64,000 nt of DNA from Oligoflexus sp. (GTDB lineage: Bacteria; Bdellovibrionota_B; Oligoflexia; Oligoflexales; Oligoflexaceae). A program made the position numbers and the translations under genes. The notes under the pieces were generated by a model. That model did no database searches. It had not been told where the DNA came from and worked only from the letters and a program-made list of their open reading frames with translations. The stretch is from the NCBI RefSeq assembly GCF_035712445.1, contig NZ_DASTAT010000066.1:1-64000 (forward strand), read 5' to 3'. Each line of letters begins with the position of its first letter. Positions within the stretch are counted from its first letter, which is position 1. Below, piece by piece: positions 25,838-34,636 of this stretch.

Positions 25838-27011
25838 CGACGCGAGCGATCGTCTTCCCACGTACGATAAAATTCGTCGCGGTCGCGACAAACGAAAAAA
25901 GCACAAAGCCTCCGAAGCCGACTTCGAACAGCCCGAGGACAAATGGGATTTCGAAGCCCATCCCGAATGGTTCCCGGCCCGCGTGGTCGAGGTGCATAAG
26001 CGCTATGCGTTCGTCTCGCCGGAAAAGGATATCGGCGATGTCCAGACGCGTGACGTCTGGCTCGCAACGGTCGCGCGACGTTATCTGCAGAGCCGTCGCG
26101 GGGAACGCAACACGATCTGCGTCGGCGACCGCGTGCTCTGCCGCCCGACCGATGATCGCGATGTCGACCTGGGGACGGACATCCCCTGCTGTGTGATTGA
26201 AAATCTGTCCCCGCGGAAAAGCCGGATCGCACGTCGTGACCCGGCTGTGCCGGAGCGTGAGCATATTCTGGCCAGCAACGTCGACCAGCTGATGATCGTC
26301 GCCAGCTATAAAAATCCGCTGATCAAATGGGGCCTTATCGACCGTTATCTGATTCTGGCGGAAGAGCAGGAAATTCCGGCGATTATCGTTATGAACAAGG
26401 AAGATCTCCTGGCCGATGAAAGCGAAGAATTCCGCGAGGAATGCAAAAGAGAAGCGGAATATTTCCGTAAATTGGGGTACACCGTTTTCTCGCTCCAGGT
26501 TGAATTCCAGAACTTCCAGCATCCTTTGATCAAAGAGCTGCACAGTCAGCTGGAAGGCAAGGTCACCATCCTGAGCGGGCACTCCGGGGTCGGCAAGTCC
26601 TCGCTCGTGAATCTCTTTAAACCCGAGATCACGCAGGAAGTGGAAGAGAACTCGGATATTTTTTACAAGGGTCGACACACGACAACTTACGCCAGCATGA
26701 TCAAGCTCGGCCGCGGCGGTTATGTGATCGATACACCCGGTATTCGCAGCTTTGTCTTGAGTGAACGAAACGCCATCGATCTGAGTCACGGTTTCGTGGA
26801 AATGCGGGCCCTGATGAATCAATGCAAATTCCGTGAATGCCGGCATATTGATGAGCCGGACTGTGCGGTGGTAAGGGCTGTGGCCGCTGGTGATATCAGC
26901 GAGCGCCGTTATAAATCGTATAAAGGCATACTCTTGGGGGATACGGGTCGCGAGGGTCGGATCCGTGATCAAATAACTGGGAAGGATAAGGAAGAGGAAG
27001 GCGATGAGTAG
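25809..27011 (+). CDS. rsgA: ribosome small-subunit biogenesis GTPase
   Basis: A 400-residue RsgA (YjeQ), slightly longer than usual because of a basic N-terminal extension ('KIRRGRDKRKKHK'). The ATG at 25809 has GGAAGAAG upstream. An OB-fold region ('ATVARRYLQSRRGERN..VCVGDRV' pattern) is followed by the circularly permuted GTPase order: G4 'VMNKEDLL', then G1 'GHSGVGKSS' at residues 257-265, G3 'DTPGIRSF'. A C-terminal zinc knuckle has 'CKFRECRHIDEPDC'. It matures the 30S decoding centre. It overlaps plsB by 29 bases and the acyl-CoA dehydrogenase by eight bases. Confidence 0.95.
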   Translation: MAKWKYTGNDDASDRLPTYDKIRRGRDKRKKHKASEADFEQPEDKWDFEAHPEWFPARVVEVHKRYAFVSPEKDIGDVQTRDVWLATVARRYLQSRRGERNTICVGDRVLCRPTDDRDVDLGTDIPCCVIENLSPRKSRIARRDPAVPEREHILASNVDQLMIVASYKNPLIKWGLIDRYLILAEEQEIPAIIVMNKEDLLADESEEFREECKREAEYFRKLGYTVFSLQVEFQNFQHPLIKELHSQLEGKVTILSGHSGVGKSSLVNLFKPEITQEVEENSDIFYKGRHTTTYASMIKLGRGGYVIDTPGIRSFVLSERNAIDLSHGFVEMRALMNQCKFRECRHIDEPDCAVVRAVAAGDISERRYKSYKGILLGDTGREGRIRDQITGKDKEEEGDE

Positions 27012-28185
27012 CGAACACCATTCCATGAGTTACGATTACAGCGAGAATGAAGAGCTGACTCTTTTGCGGCAAACCGTCCGCAGCTTCGCGGAAAAGGAAA
27101 TTGCCCCGCGCGCGCATCAGCTCGATGAAAAAGAGGAATTTTCCTATGAGCTGACCGAAAAAATGGGTGAGCTGGGACTCTTTGGAACCGTGATTCCCAC
27201 CGAATACGGCGGCCAGGGCATGGATTACGTCCAGTACGTGGTGGCGGTCGAGGAACTGGCGCGGGTCGACGGTTCGCACGCGGCGACCATCGCCGCTCAC
27301 AATAGCCTTGGCGTGGCCCCCCTTTACTATTACGGAACGGAAGAGCAGAAGCGAAAATATATCCCGAGCCTCTGTACAGGCAAAGGCATGTGGGCCTTTG
27401 GTTTGACCGAGCCTGAAGCCGGCAGTGACGCGCAGTCGAGCAAGACCCGCGCGGTTTACGACGCCTCCCGGGACGAGTGGGTCATCAATGGCTCCAAAAT
27501 CTGGATTACGAACAGCGCAGCGAAGACCACCGAAGGCATCACAGTCCAGGCTGTGACCGGCCAGAAGGCCGATGGTCGGGCGGAACTCAGCTGCTTCATC
27601 GTGCCCTCCAATGCCCCTGGCCTTACACGCAAGACGATGCATGGTAAAATGATGTGGCGTGCCTCGAACACCGGCGAGCTTTACTTCGACGACGTCCGCG
27701 TGCCGAATTCGGCGATGCTGGGACAGAAGGGGCAGGGCTTCAAGATCATGATGGAGACCCTCGATAATGGGCGTCTTTCCATCGGTGCCATGGGCCTTGG
27801 ACTTGCCAAAGGCGCTTTGGATATGACCGTCAAGTATGCGAAGGAACGCAAGACCTTCGGTGTGGCCATTGCCAAACATCAGGCCGTGGCCTTTAAACTG
27901 GCGGAAATGGCGACCCGCATCGAAGCGGCTGAAGGCCTTCTCTACAAAGCCGCCTGGCTGAAGCAGAAGGGTAAAGCCTTCCAAAAGCATGCCGCCATGG
28001 CTAAACTTTATTGTTCAGAAGTCGCTGAGTATTGCGCGCGTGAAGGTCAGCAGACGTTCGGTGGATACGGCCTGATGAAGGAATATCCGATCGAGCGCTT
28101 CTACCGCGACGCCGCCCTGCTCAGAATTGGTGAAGGAACCAGTGAGATCCAACGCCTTGTGATCTCACGCTACCTGGGTTGTTAA
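27004..28185 (+). CDS. acyl-CoA dehydrogenase
   Basis: A 393-residue acyl-CoA dehydrogenase. Signature elements are 'PTEYGGQGMDYV', 'WAFGLTEPEAGSDAQSSKT', 'WVINGSKIWITNSA', 'DNGRLSIGAMGLGLAKGAL', 'FGGYGLMKEYPIERFYRDA' and the catalytic Glu in 'RIGEGTSEIQ'. It differs clearly from the paralog at 12593-13741, so the two probably handle different acyl chains. GGAAGG precedes the ATG, which lies inside the rsgA stop region. It is the fourth gene of the panC operon and is followed after two bases by a lipoprotein gene. Confidence 0.92.
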   Translation: MSSEHHSMSYDYSENEELTLLRQTVRSFAEKEIAPRAHQLDEKEEFSYELTEKMGELGLFGTVIPTEYGGQGMDYVQYVVAVEELARVDGSHAATIAAHNSLGVAPLYYYGTEEQKRKYIPSLCTGKGMWAFGLTEPEAGSDAQSSKTRAVYDASRDEWVINGSKIWITNSAAKTTEGITVQAVTGQKADGRAELSCFIVPSNAPGLTRKTMHGKMMWRASNTGELYFDDVRVPNSAMLGQKGQGFKIMMETLDNGRLSIGAMGLGLAKGALDMTVKYAKERKTFGVAIAKHQAVAFKLAEMATRIEAAEGLLYKAAWLKQKGKAFQKHAAMAKLYCSEVAEYCAREGQQTFGGYGLMKEYPIERFYRDAALLRIGEGTSEIQRLVISRYLGC

Positions 28186-28187
28186 GC

Positions 28188-29171
28188 ATGCAGCGTGCGC
28201 AGCTGTTCCCCTTGGCTTTTCTGAGTCTTTGTTTATGGGTGAACGGCTGTGCCCTCTTCGGCATCCGCACTTCCGAGCGTTATGATGATCGCAGCTTCAG
28301 CATCCTCAATCTGAATCTCTTCAATCAGCGCATTCCCTCGACCATCACCAATAAAAACTGGCGAGGCGACTGGCTCTTCCGCCGGGAGCGCCTGGAGCTG
28401 ATCGACGAGCAGCTGCGCATTTCGCGGCCGGATATCGTCGTGTTCCAGGAACTCTTAACCCGTCGCGGCAGCCCGAGTGAATCCGATATCAATATCCTGA
28501 ATTTCGGTGCGCTCGAAGGCTACGAGTGGGATGCGGAGATGGTGGCCTTTTACAAGGACACCCAGGAAATGCAGTATAACGCCGCCGCCGTCGGGCTGCC
28601 GGTGAAACTCTCGTCTTCGGACAAGGTCGAGAAAAAGCACTGGCCCATAGGCATTGACGGCTTTATGAATTATTCGCTTTTGGAGCTGGATCAGCAGCCC
28701 ATCCTCCTGATCAATATTTCGATGCCGATCAGCGCGCAGAAGGTGGATCATTGGTATAAGTTCGTTTCCACGGAGCTGCAGAATCTTCTGAAGGAACTCG
28801 GCATCTGCAAGCAGCGCCTTGTGGTTTCAGGTTACCTTCCGGGTGGCGTCGTCTGGCCCGGCTTTGCCGAATTCACGGAAACATTCGAGCTGAAGGATAC
28901 GGCGACCGGCTTTTGTGAAGCGGCCTCCGACTGCCTCACAAGTTCCAATCAAAACGATCTTTTCATGGCGACCGCCCAGGGCCAATCCCCTTCGCACTCC
29001 GAACGCATCATGGTGCATCGCGATGCGCTCGTCTCGTTCAGCAATGTGGTCATGAATAAAATGAAAGATAAGACAGTCTACGGCGGACCTTATGGCCTGC
29101 AGCGTCTTTGGGCCAGCCGTGTGTATGGCTGGCTTGCGGATTTAAGACTGCAGCGCTGCCCCGCCAGCTGA
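28188..29171 (+). CDS. EEP-fold-like lipoprotein, probably catalytically dead
   Basis: A 327-residue lipoprotein. A signal peptide with lipobox Val-Asn-Gly-Cys opens it. The body follows the endonuclease/exonuclease/phosphatase (EEP) pattern: 'SFSILNLNLFNQ' as the first strand, 'RISRPDIVVFQELL' with the metal-binding Glu, and a long middle. Where active EEP enzymes have GD-x-N the sequence reads 'VVSGYLPGG', and the closing S-D-H motif is not seen. So the fold is probably kept and catalysis lost. It ends the panC-plsB-rsgA operon. A second, intact EEP lipoprotein lies at 55279-56247. Confidence 0.65.
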   Translation: MQRAQLFPLAFLSLCLWVNGCALFGIRTSERYDDRSFSILNLNLFNQRIPSTITNKNWRGDWLFRRERLELIDEQLRISRPDIVVFQELLTRRGSPSESDINILNFGALEGYEWDAEMVAFYKDTQEMQYNAAAVGLPVKLSSSDKVEKKHWPIGIDGFMNYSLLELDQQPILLINISMPISAQKVDHWYKFVSTELQNLLKELGICKQRLVVSGYLPGGVVWPGFAEFTETFELKDTATGFCEAASDCLTSSNQNDLFMATAQGQSPSHSERIMVHRDALVSFSNVVMNKMKDKTVYGGPYGLQRLWASRVYGWLADLRLQRCPAS

Positions 29172-29178
29172 GGCTCTT

Positions 29179-29547
29179 TTAATGAATCAGGTTTCGGACC
29201 GAGCGGATGAGGTCGTCAGGATCCATGAAGGGCTTGGTTAAAATTCCGTTCGCGCCGGCCTTGAGGGCTTCCTGCACTTTCGGATGAGCCGAGTCATGGC
29301 CGGTACTGATCAGGATGGATGTGCTTTGATTCAGCTCGCGCACTTCCTTGATAAAGCGCACGCCATTGATCTGCGGCATCTCAAGATCGGTGATGATCAG
29401 CGGGAAATCAGTGCGGCGCAATGCTTCCAGGGCCCGTCCCGCATCGGTGAAGACTTCGCAGTCGAACTGCTCTTCAAGCAGCACACCCAGGATCTCACCG
29501 ACCTCAGGTTCATCATCAACAATTAGTATTTTCGTCCTTGGACTCAT
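29179..29547 (-). CDS. CheY-like single-domain response regulator
   Basis: A 122-residue receiver domain with no output domain. The acidic pair is 'VDDEPEV' (Asp11, Asp12), the phospho-acceptor is Asp54 in 'LIITDLEMP', the switch Thr/Ser is in 'ILISTGHD' and the conserved Lys105 is in 'LTKPF'. The ATG at 29547 follows GAGGTG. It would work in a phosphorelay with a kinase encoded elsewhere; the Hpt protein at 47869-48297 and the sensor at the left edge are candidates in this window only by guess. It is convergent with the EEP lipoprotein gene, seven bases apart. Confidence 0.92.
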   Translation of the reverse strand: MSPRTKILIVDDEPEVGEILGVLLEEQFDCEVFTDAGRALEALRRTDFPLIITDLEMPQINGVRFIKEVRELNQSTSILISTGHDSAHPKVQEALKAGANGILTKPFMDPDDLIRSVRNLIH

Positions 29548-29632
29548 CAAACACCTCGGCGTAGCCCGTCCCAACCATTATTGTCACTCAATTCCAACAT
29601 CCGAGCAATACGCAGGAACCCCCTGCTTTTCG

Positions 29633-30220
29633 TCAAAAACCCCAGCCCAATCCCAGAGTCATCGACACGCCGTGAAGGCGGTCAGTCTTGGTTCCTCTCC
29701 AGCGTTGAATATCCAGGGCCAAAACGCTATTTTGACTCATAAGATACCAGAGTGACCCAGCCGCCCCAATTCCAATCTCGGTGCTGAAGTCAGCATCCTT
29801 GGTGATGGGTGGGTTGGCCTTCTGCACAGGTATGAGATAAAGGATTTCCGTTCCCACCAATGCATAGAGTGGATGATAAAGGCGAAACATCCTTTGGGTC
29901 GAATTGAAGACTGTGATCAGCGAGACCGGACGATTCTGCGCGCGATTGATGAAGGCCTGGGACCGATAGCCGACATTAACGACCCACGGATGACCCAGGC
30001 GGTGCATGTAAGCAATGCCTGGAGAGTTCTGATGGGTGCGTAGCTCGCTTTGACTTGGGCCCACCGGTTCGTTATGGCTATAAAGCGCGAAAATATAGTC
30101 TTTAGGATAGGACTCCGGTATCGTCAAGTCTTCAGTCGTTGAATCCGCTGCGCGCAGACGGGCCGCGAAAAGCCCAAGGCTGCTGATGATGAGGAAGGAC
30201 CATACTGGGTGCAAAGTCAT
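29633..30220 (-). CDS. small outer-membrane beta-barrel protein, unknown
   Basis: A 195-residue protein with a signal peptide ending near 'ARLRAADS'. The mature part has alternating short strands with Tyr, Trp and Gly, and ends in 'SMTLGLGWGF', a terminal Phe typical of barrels. No family is recognised. Its ATG at 30220 lies inside the beginning of the divergent ligase-like gene, whose GTG is at 30209, so the two coding regions overlap by 12 bases head to head. A ribosome site is weak (AAGG at twelve bases), so the exact start is uncertain. Confidence 0.65.
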   Translation of the reverse strand: MTLHPVWSFLIISSLGLFAARLRAADSTTEDLTIPESYPKDYIFALYSHNEPVGPSQSELRTHQNSPGIAYMHRLGHPWVVNVGYRSQAFINRAQNRPVSLITVFNSTQRMFRLYHPLYALVGTEILYLIPVQKANPPITKDADFSTEIGIGAAGSLWYLMSQNSVLALDIQRWRGTKTDRLHGVSMTLGLGWGF

Positions 30221-31648
30221 AGCGAAAACGTGCCTTCTGCAAGGAATCGGATACTTATTTTTCTCATGCTGCTTGCCACGCTCCTGCCAGCGGGTGCTCA
30301 AGCTTCTCTCACAGGGATTGTCGGTCCGCGCTTTTTATGGATTCGCGGTTGGAAGTCTCTGCTTCAGCCCTGGCCTGACCATCCTGCAATGCAAAAGATT
30401 CAAAACCTTCTCCGGGGTCTTTGGCAAGGCATCCTGCTGCTTTTGGCTGCGCAGATTCTTTTGCTGCTTTTACAGCTGGTGCGAGCTTTCCTCGCCGACG
30501 ATCCATTGACACTAACTCTATCATCCCATCTTCGTCTATTGGGAAAACAGGGGTTTTACGGAACTTTTCTTATCTTGACATTCATCCTGGCCGCAAAAAG
30601 TTTCCGGGAGCACGGCCTGAACCTCTTCACCTGGCAGGCCCGGGGGCTTTTGATGGCCTCGCTCGTTCTGGGGCTTTACATGCTGGGACAAAGGAATTTC
30701 GGCTGGGATTGGATCCACGGTTTTCAAGCCAGGATTGGTGAGCATCGCTTTGCGTACGGCGTCTATCGCGCCTCGGGACTCATGGGCCATCCTTTGAGTC
30801 TTGCGTATAATTGCATGCTGCTCGCGCTTGTGACCTTCGCGCAGGGCCTTTGGATGTTTCGCAGCCAGAGGCGGCAAAGCTGGACCTGGCTGCTGATCAG
30901 TGCGGTCAACCTGGGTCTGATCGCTCTGACCGGCTCAAGATATCCCCTGGTGCTGACAGTGGCCCTCATGGTGCTCGGCATCCTTATCCAAACCCGTCTC
31001 GCCAATCTGCAAAACATTCTGGGCCTCGGACTTTTGGCTTTTGTGATCATAAGCGGTCTTTTTCTATTCGATCCCGTGATGATGGGGCGTGTGCAGGAAC
31101 TCATGGATCCCAGGCTGCCCTGGGAAGAGCGTTTTGATCGTTGGATTTTCTGGAAAGTGCATCTGCAAATTTTTATGGATCAGCCCTGGCTGGGAACCGG
31201 GTTGGCCAATTACGACAGGCTGCTCCTGGACTATTATGACCAGGCCGGATACACTCATATTGAGAGAAAATACACGGCGCATAATATCCTGCTGCAAACT
31301 TTAGCGGACTCCGGAATTGTGGGATCGCTGGCTCTGCTGGTCATCTTCGCAGTTCTTTTCCGTGCGGCCTTTCGAACGCTGAAGGACTTTCGGCACCAGG
31401 GCTTTCTTCTGATCGCTCTCGGAACGCTCTTCGGTGGTCTGCTTCAAAACACGCTGCGGGATAGCGAATATCTTTATGCTCTTTGGACCAGCATGGGCCT
31501 TTGTTGCGGCTGCCTCATAGCTGGAGGAGTGCCCGATGAATCAAACGGCCGAAGCCACCTCCAAGATCACCAATCCGGAGAGGATCTCGCGGATCGTCAT
31601 GCGCATGAGCGACGGTCACATGCAGGCGTTGATTCGGACCAAGGATAA
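30209..31648 (+). CDS. O-antigen ligase/polymerase-like membrane protein
   Basis: A 479-residue polytopic membrane protein of the Wzy_C/WaaL type. At least nine hydrophobic segments are visible. The family region has 'GLIALTGSRYPLVLTVAL' and a large periplasmic loop with 'QPWLGTGLANYDRL' and 'AHNILLQTLADSGIVGSLAL', where Arg, Gly and His residues are conserved. The GTG at 30209 has GGAAGGA upstream. The last 38 residues after the final membrane helix are hydrophilic and are read from DNA that also encodes the start of the PilZ gene, a 113-base overlap. So the ancestral stop was probably near 31536. It may join O-chain to lipid A core or polymerise a glycan; no other glycan genes are near. Confidence 0.8.
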   Translation: MQSHSENVPSARNRILIFLMLLATLLPAGAQASLTGIVGPRFLWIRGWKSLLQPWPDHPAMQKIQNLLRGLWQGILLLLAAQILLLLLQLVRAFLADDPLTLTLSSHLRLLGKQGFYGTFLILTFILAAKSFREHGLNLFTWQARGLLMASLVLGLYMLGQRNFGWDWIHGFQARIGEHRFAYGVYRASGLMGHPLSLAYNCMLLALVTFAQGLWMFRSQRRQSWTWLLISAVNLGLIALTGSRYPLVLTVALMVLGILIQTRLANLQNILGLGLLAFVIISGLFLFDPVMMGRVQELMDPRLPWEERFDRWIFWKVHLQIFMDQPWLGTGLANYDRLLLDYYDQAGYTHIERKYTAHNILLQTLADSGIVGSLALLVIFAVLFRAAFRTLKDFRHQGFLLIALGTLFGGLLQNTLRDSEYLYALWTSMGLCCGCLIAGGVPDESNGRSHLQDHQSGEDLADRHAHERRSHAGVDSDQG

Positions 31649-32318
31649 TATCAAAGTCGGAATCCGGGCGAATTTCGCCCGTTTCGAAGGTCAAAAGAGT
31701 CCGCCCCAGATCGTGTTCGATAAAATCTCTGATATCGGTCTGCAGAAGCTGGAAAAAGGCACGGCGGTGAAAATCGAAGTCATCGGCATGCCTTCGAAGG
31801 TCATGTTCGTGACCACCATCCTGGACAAGACGGACGATGGCGTCGTCTGCAGTCTGCCCGCCTCGCTGGTCACCATTGAAAGACGGCAGAATTCGCGTTA
31901 CCGCGTGACCCCGTCGGCTATGGCCTATTTGAGTTTCAGCCAGTGGGTGCCCGAGGATGATGATCCTTCGGCCCCGCCATTCTTTGATGCCTATCGCAGC
32001 CTTGCCGGATGGATTCCCATCATGGACATCAGCGCCGGCGGCGTATGCGTGCAGAGTCACTTCCCTTCGTTCATCAACGTCCTGGAAACGGTGGACGTGG
32101 ATCCGAAGGCGAAGCTGCATCTGCCGATGAGCGCGCCCATGCCGGTCCAGGCCGCGATCCGCTGGAAACGCCGGATCAAGAATCGGTTCAGCGAAGACAA
32201 CCGCGAACGCTATCAGCTTGATTTTCGCCTGGGCATCGAATTTTTGGATTTATCGGAAGAGTATCAGGTCAAGATTCGCAACTATCTGCGCCAGCTGAGT
32301 GTGGCGGATGCGATTTGA
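31536..32318 (+). CDS. PilZ-domain protein (c-di-GMP effector)
   Basis: A 260-residue protein with a YcgR-like arrangement. An N-terminal beta domain of about 110 residues is followed by a PilZ domain that opens with the c-di-GMP contact motif 'ERRQNSRYRV' (R-x-x-x-R) and has the second motif 'DISAGGVCV' (D-x-S-x-x-G). The close is 'FRLGIEFLDLSEEYQVKIR'. GGAGGAG precedes the ATG. Both c-di-GMP motifs are intact, so binding is likely. YcgR-type proteins adjust flagellar or pilus motility. The start lies 113 bases inside the ligase-like gene. Confidence 0.88.
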   Translation: MNQTAEATSKITNPERISRIVMRMSDGHMQALIRTKDNIKVGIRANFARFEGQKSPPQIVFDKISDIGLQKLEKGTAVKIEVIGMPSKVMFVTTILDKTDDGVVCSLPASLVTIERRQNSRYRVTPSAMAYLSFSQWVPEDDDPSAPPFFDAYRSLAGWIPIMDISAGGVCVQSHFPSFINVLETVDVDPKAKLHLPMSAPMPVQAAIRWKRRIKNRFSEDNRERYQLDFRLGIEFLDLSEEYQVKIRNYLRQLSVADAI

Positions 32319-32331
32319 AGGAGCGGTGTGC

Positions 32332-33126
32332 ATGCGCGCTTTGATTGTCATCGTTTTTATGCTGACTGCCTGCGCGGGATACAATCCTTTCGCAGACGAA
32401 GCGCCTGATGAAATTCAGCCGTCAGCCCCCGTGACCCGTGCTCAGCCAGCGCCCGTTCCCGTCTCCGCGCCCAGTGTGGCGCCGGCCTCCGATCTTGAGC
32501 TGCGACTCGCCAAACTGTGGGCCCGGGTCGATGACCTTGAAAATCAACAGATTCGGCAGAAGGAAAGGATGAAGCTCCTGGAGAAGGGCCTCATGCTCGG
32601 CATCATTCCCGACGAGCTGAAGACCGACAAACCCTTGAAGCATGACACGAAAAAGCCGGAGCCTGATCCCGAAGAGACGCCCGCGTCCGTCCAGGCCACC
32701 ACGCCTCCACCGGCCCTTGCGGGTGAAAAAAGCAAGGACCTTGCGGAATATCAGCGTCTTCTGCGGGCGGCCCAGGAAAAATTCAATGCCGCCAACTACG
32801 GCCAGGCCATCGTTCAGTACGGTGAAATCGGCGAGAAGTTCGATGATGGTTTAACGGAAGGCAGCCATAACTATTGGATCGGCCTCAGCTGGTTCTATCT
32901 GAAGGAAATGCAGCTTGCCGAGCAGAGCTTCAAAAAACTCATCGACCAGTTCAATCACAATTCATGGGTGCCCTATGCCCGCTTCTATATGGCCAAGATT
33001 GATTTGAATCGAGGGCTGTCGGGGCGCGCTCGTGATCAGTTCAAACTGCTGATCGATGAATATCCCAATCAGGATCTTGGGGAAATGGCGCGCATGGAAA
33101 TCGACCGCATGAGGGAGAAGCTTTGA
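32332..33126 (+). CDS. TPR lipoprotein with coiled coil (YbgF/CpoB-like)
   Basis: A 264-residue lipoprotein. The ATG at 32332 follows AAGGAG; the lipobox is Leu-Thr-Ala-Cys. A Pro/Ala-rich linker leads to a short coiled coil ('LAKLWARVDDLENQQIRQ'), then another Pro-rich linker and a TPR region from about residue 145 ('FNAANYGQAIVQYGEI', 'QLAEQSFKKLIDQF', 'ARDQFKLLIDEYP'). The coiled-coil-plus-TPR layout resembles CpoB/YbgF, but the Tol-Pal genes are not here. It sits 13 bases after the PilZ gene and overlaps the LysM gene by four bases, so it belongs to that unit. Confidence 0.82.
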   Translation: MRALIVIVFMLTACAGYNPFADEAPDEIQPSAPVTRAQPAPVPVSAPSVAPASDLELRLAKLWARVDDLENQQIRQKERMKLLEKGLMLGIIPDELKTDKPLKHDTKKPEPDPEETPASVQATTPPPALAGEKSKDLAEYQRLLRAAQEKFNAANYGQAIVQYGEIGEKFDDGLTEGSHNYWIGLSWFYLKEMQLAEQSFKKLIDQFNHNSWVPYARFYMAKIDLNRGLSGRARDQFKLLIDEYPNQDLGEMARMEIDRMREKL

Positions 33127-34550
33127 TGGCAAGGCCGGCTTCCTATATTTTCAGCCTTTGTCTCGCCCTGCTTCCCTGGGGAAGTGTTATGGCCCAGGAA
33201 CCGTCCCTGGAAGACCTTGAAAGAATGGGCGCGGAAATGGATGAAGGCGAAATGAATACGCCGCCCCCGCCGCCTCCTGCTCAGGGGATTGAAGCGTCCG
33301 TACCGGATGAGGCGGCTCAGGCCGAGGCAGCTTCAATGAGCCAGCCGAATCAGAATGCACCGGCCACCGATACCAGCGGCCTGGAACCCGTCGATGTCCG
33401 CAGCCGCATCAAAAAAGTCCTGGAGCCGAATCTTTTCGCGGGTGCTCCCCCGGTGCCGGGAACCTTGCGCAATATGGCCCCTGGTGAAGCTCCGGAAGAG
33501 TATGCGGTTCAGGAAGGCGATAACCTTTTTGATATCTGCGACCAGCTCATCGACGAGCCGAACTACTGGCCGAAGCTCTGGTCGTTCAACCCAGGCATTG
33601 CCAACCCGCACTTTATTTATCCCGGCATGAAGCTGCGTTTTTATGCAGGTGATGCTGACAATCCCCCTTTTCTTCAGGTCGTAACGGAAGACGATATCGT
33701 GCCCGTGGATAAAGGCGGCATGAAGGAAGCCGAGCTGGTGCGTGAGGATATCAACGGCATGCTCATGCGTTCCGAGATTCCGACCAATCAGCAGATCACC
33801 GATGCGAAGGATCTGGAGTCCGTCGCCGGCATCGACGATATGATCGAAGTCGTGGGCGAGCGCGAGCGTCCTGATAAGGTGCCACTTATCGTACCAGCTT
33901 TTATCGTGGCGGATGAATTCGAAGAGCTGGGTCGTATCGTGGGTGGCTCGGCTGGTTCCTATCTGATCGACAAAGGCCAGTTCCTGATCGTGGAGCCTGA
34001 AGACGACGACAGCCTGAAGACCGGCACCAGCTATACGATCGTGCGGGAAACCGGTAAAGTGCGGACCAAAAACGGCAACGACTTCGTGGGCTACCGTTAT
34101 GAATTCATCGCGCATATCCAGGTGAATTCCAAGGACGAAGACGAGGACGTGTTCCGGGCCCAGGTCATTTACAACAGGCTCGGCGTGATGCCCGGCGACA
34201 TGGTGATCGCGTACCGTTCGACCAAGCGCAGCATGCCCGTGAATCCTCCGCAAAGCATTCAGGGCGCGAATCAGCAGGTCGTGGCGTTTACCGAGCCCTT
34301 CATGGCGGTCGGCGGCCGTGGGGCCTTCGTCTTCCTTGAGCAGAACGAAAACAAGCTGCAGGAAGGCCAGGTCTACAACATCATGCAGAACGTGAAGGTG
34401 GCCGCGCCGAGTTTTCTGCGCGGTGATCTGCCGGATACGGAGAGTCAGGTGGCCAAGGCCTACATCGTGGATGCCTCCGCGTCCGGTGCCCTCGGTTTTA
34501 TTTTGAGCGATGTGCTCGAAGTTCGACTGGGTGATAAGGCGAGTCCCTGA
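33123..34550 (+). CDS. secreted LysM-domain protein
   Basis: A 475-residue protein with a signal peptide ending near 'GSVMA'. An acidic, Pro-rich linker is followed by one LysM-like domain at about residues 130-175 ('YAVQEGDNLFDICDQLI', 'WPKLWSFNPGIANPHFIYPG', 'MKLRF'). LysM binds peptidoglycan. The 300 residues after it form a beta-rich region seen in other delta-type proteobacteria next to LysM, which I cannot name. The start overlaps the TPR lipoprotein stop (ATGA), so the two products are probably made together and may form one envelope complex. Confidence 0.82.
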   Translation: MMARPASYIFSLCLALLPWGSVMAQEPSLEDLERMGAEMDEGEMNTPPPPPPAQGIEASVPDEAAQAEAASMSQPNQNAPATDTSGLEPVDVRSRIKKVLEPNLFAGAPPVPGTLRNMAPGEAPEEYAVQEGDNLFDICDQLIDEPNYWPKLWSFNPGIANPHFIYPGMKLRFYAGDADNPPFLQVVTEDDIVPVDKGGMKEAELVREDINGMLMRSEIPTNQQITDAKDLESVAGIDDMIEVVGERERPDKVPLIVPAFIVADEFEELGRIVGGSAGSYLIDKGQFLIVEPEDDDSLKTGTSYTIVRETGKVRTKNGNDFVGYRYEFIAHIQVNSKDEDEDVFRAQVIYNRLGVMPGDMVIAYRSTKRSMPVNPPQSIQGANQQVVAFTEPFMAVGGRGAFVFLEQNENKLQEGQVYNIMQNVKVAAPSFLRGDLPDTESQVAKAYIVDASASGALGFILSDVLEVRLGDKASP

Positions 34551-34636
34551 GTATTTGTCCGAGCCTTGATTCCATGTCCGTGGTTTTTCCCTTTCAGAAA
34601 ATTTAAACCTCTTTTCGTTTGTGCGAAGGAGGTTTC

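Noticed and set aside
23708..25942. 744-codon open frame on the minus strand
   Set aside because: It lies antisense to plsB, whose motifs and operon overlaps are clear. Its translation shows no domain and mirrors plsB codon bias.
25773..27026. 417-codon open frame on the minus strand
   Set aside because: Antisense to rsgA, which has all GTPase motifs. No recognisable protein features.
26896..27990. 364-codon open frame on the minus strand
   Set aside because: Antisense to the acyl-CoA dehydrogenase; low-information translation.
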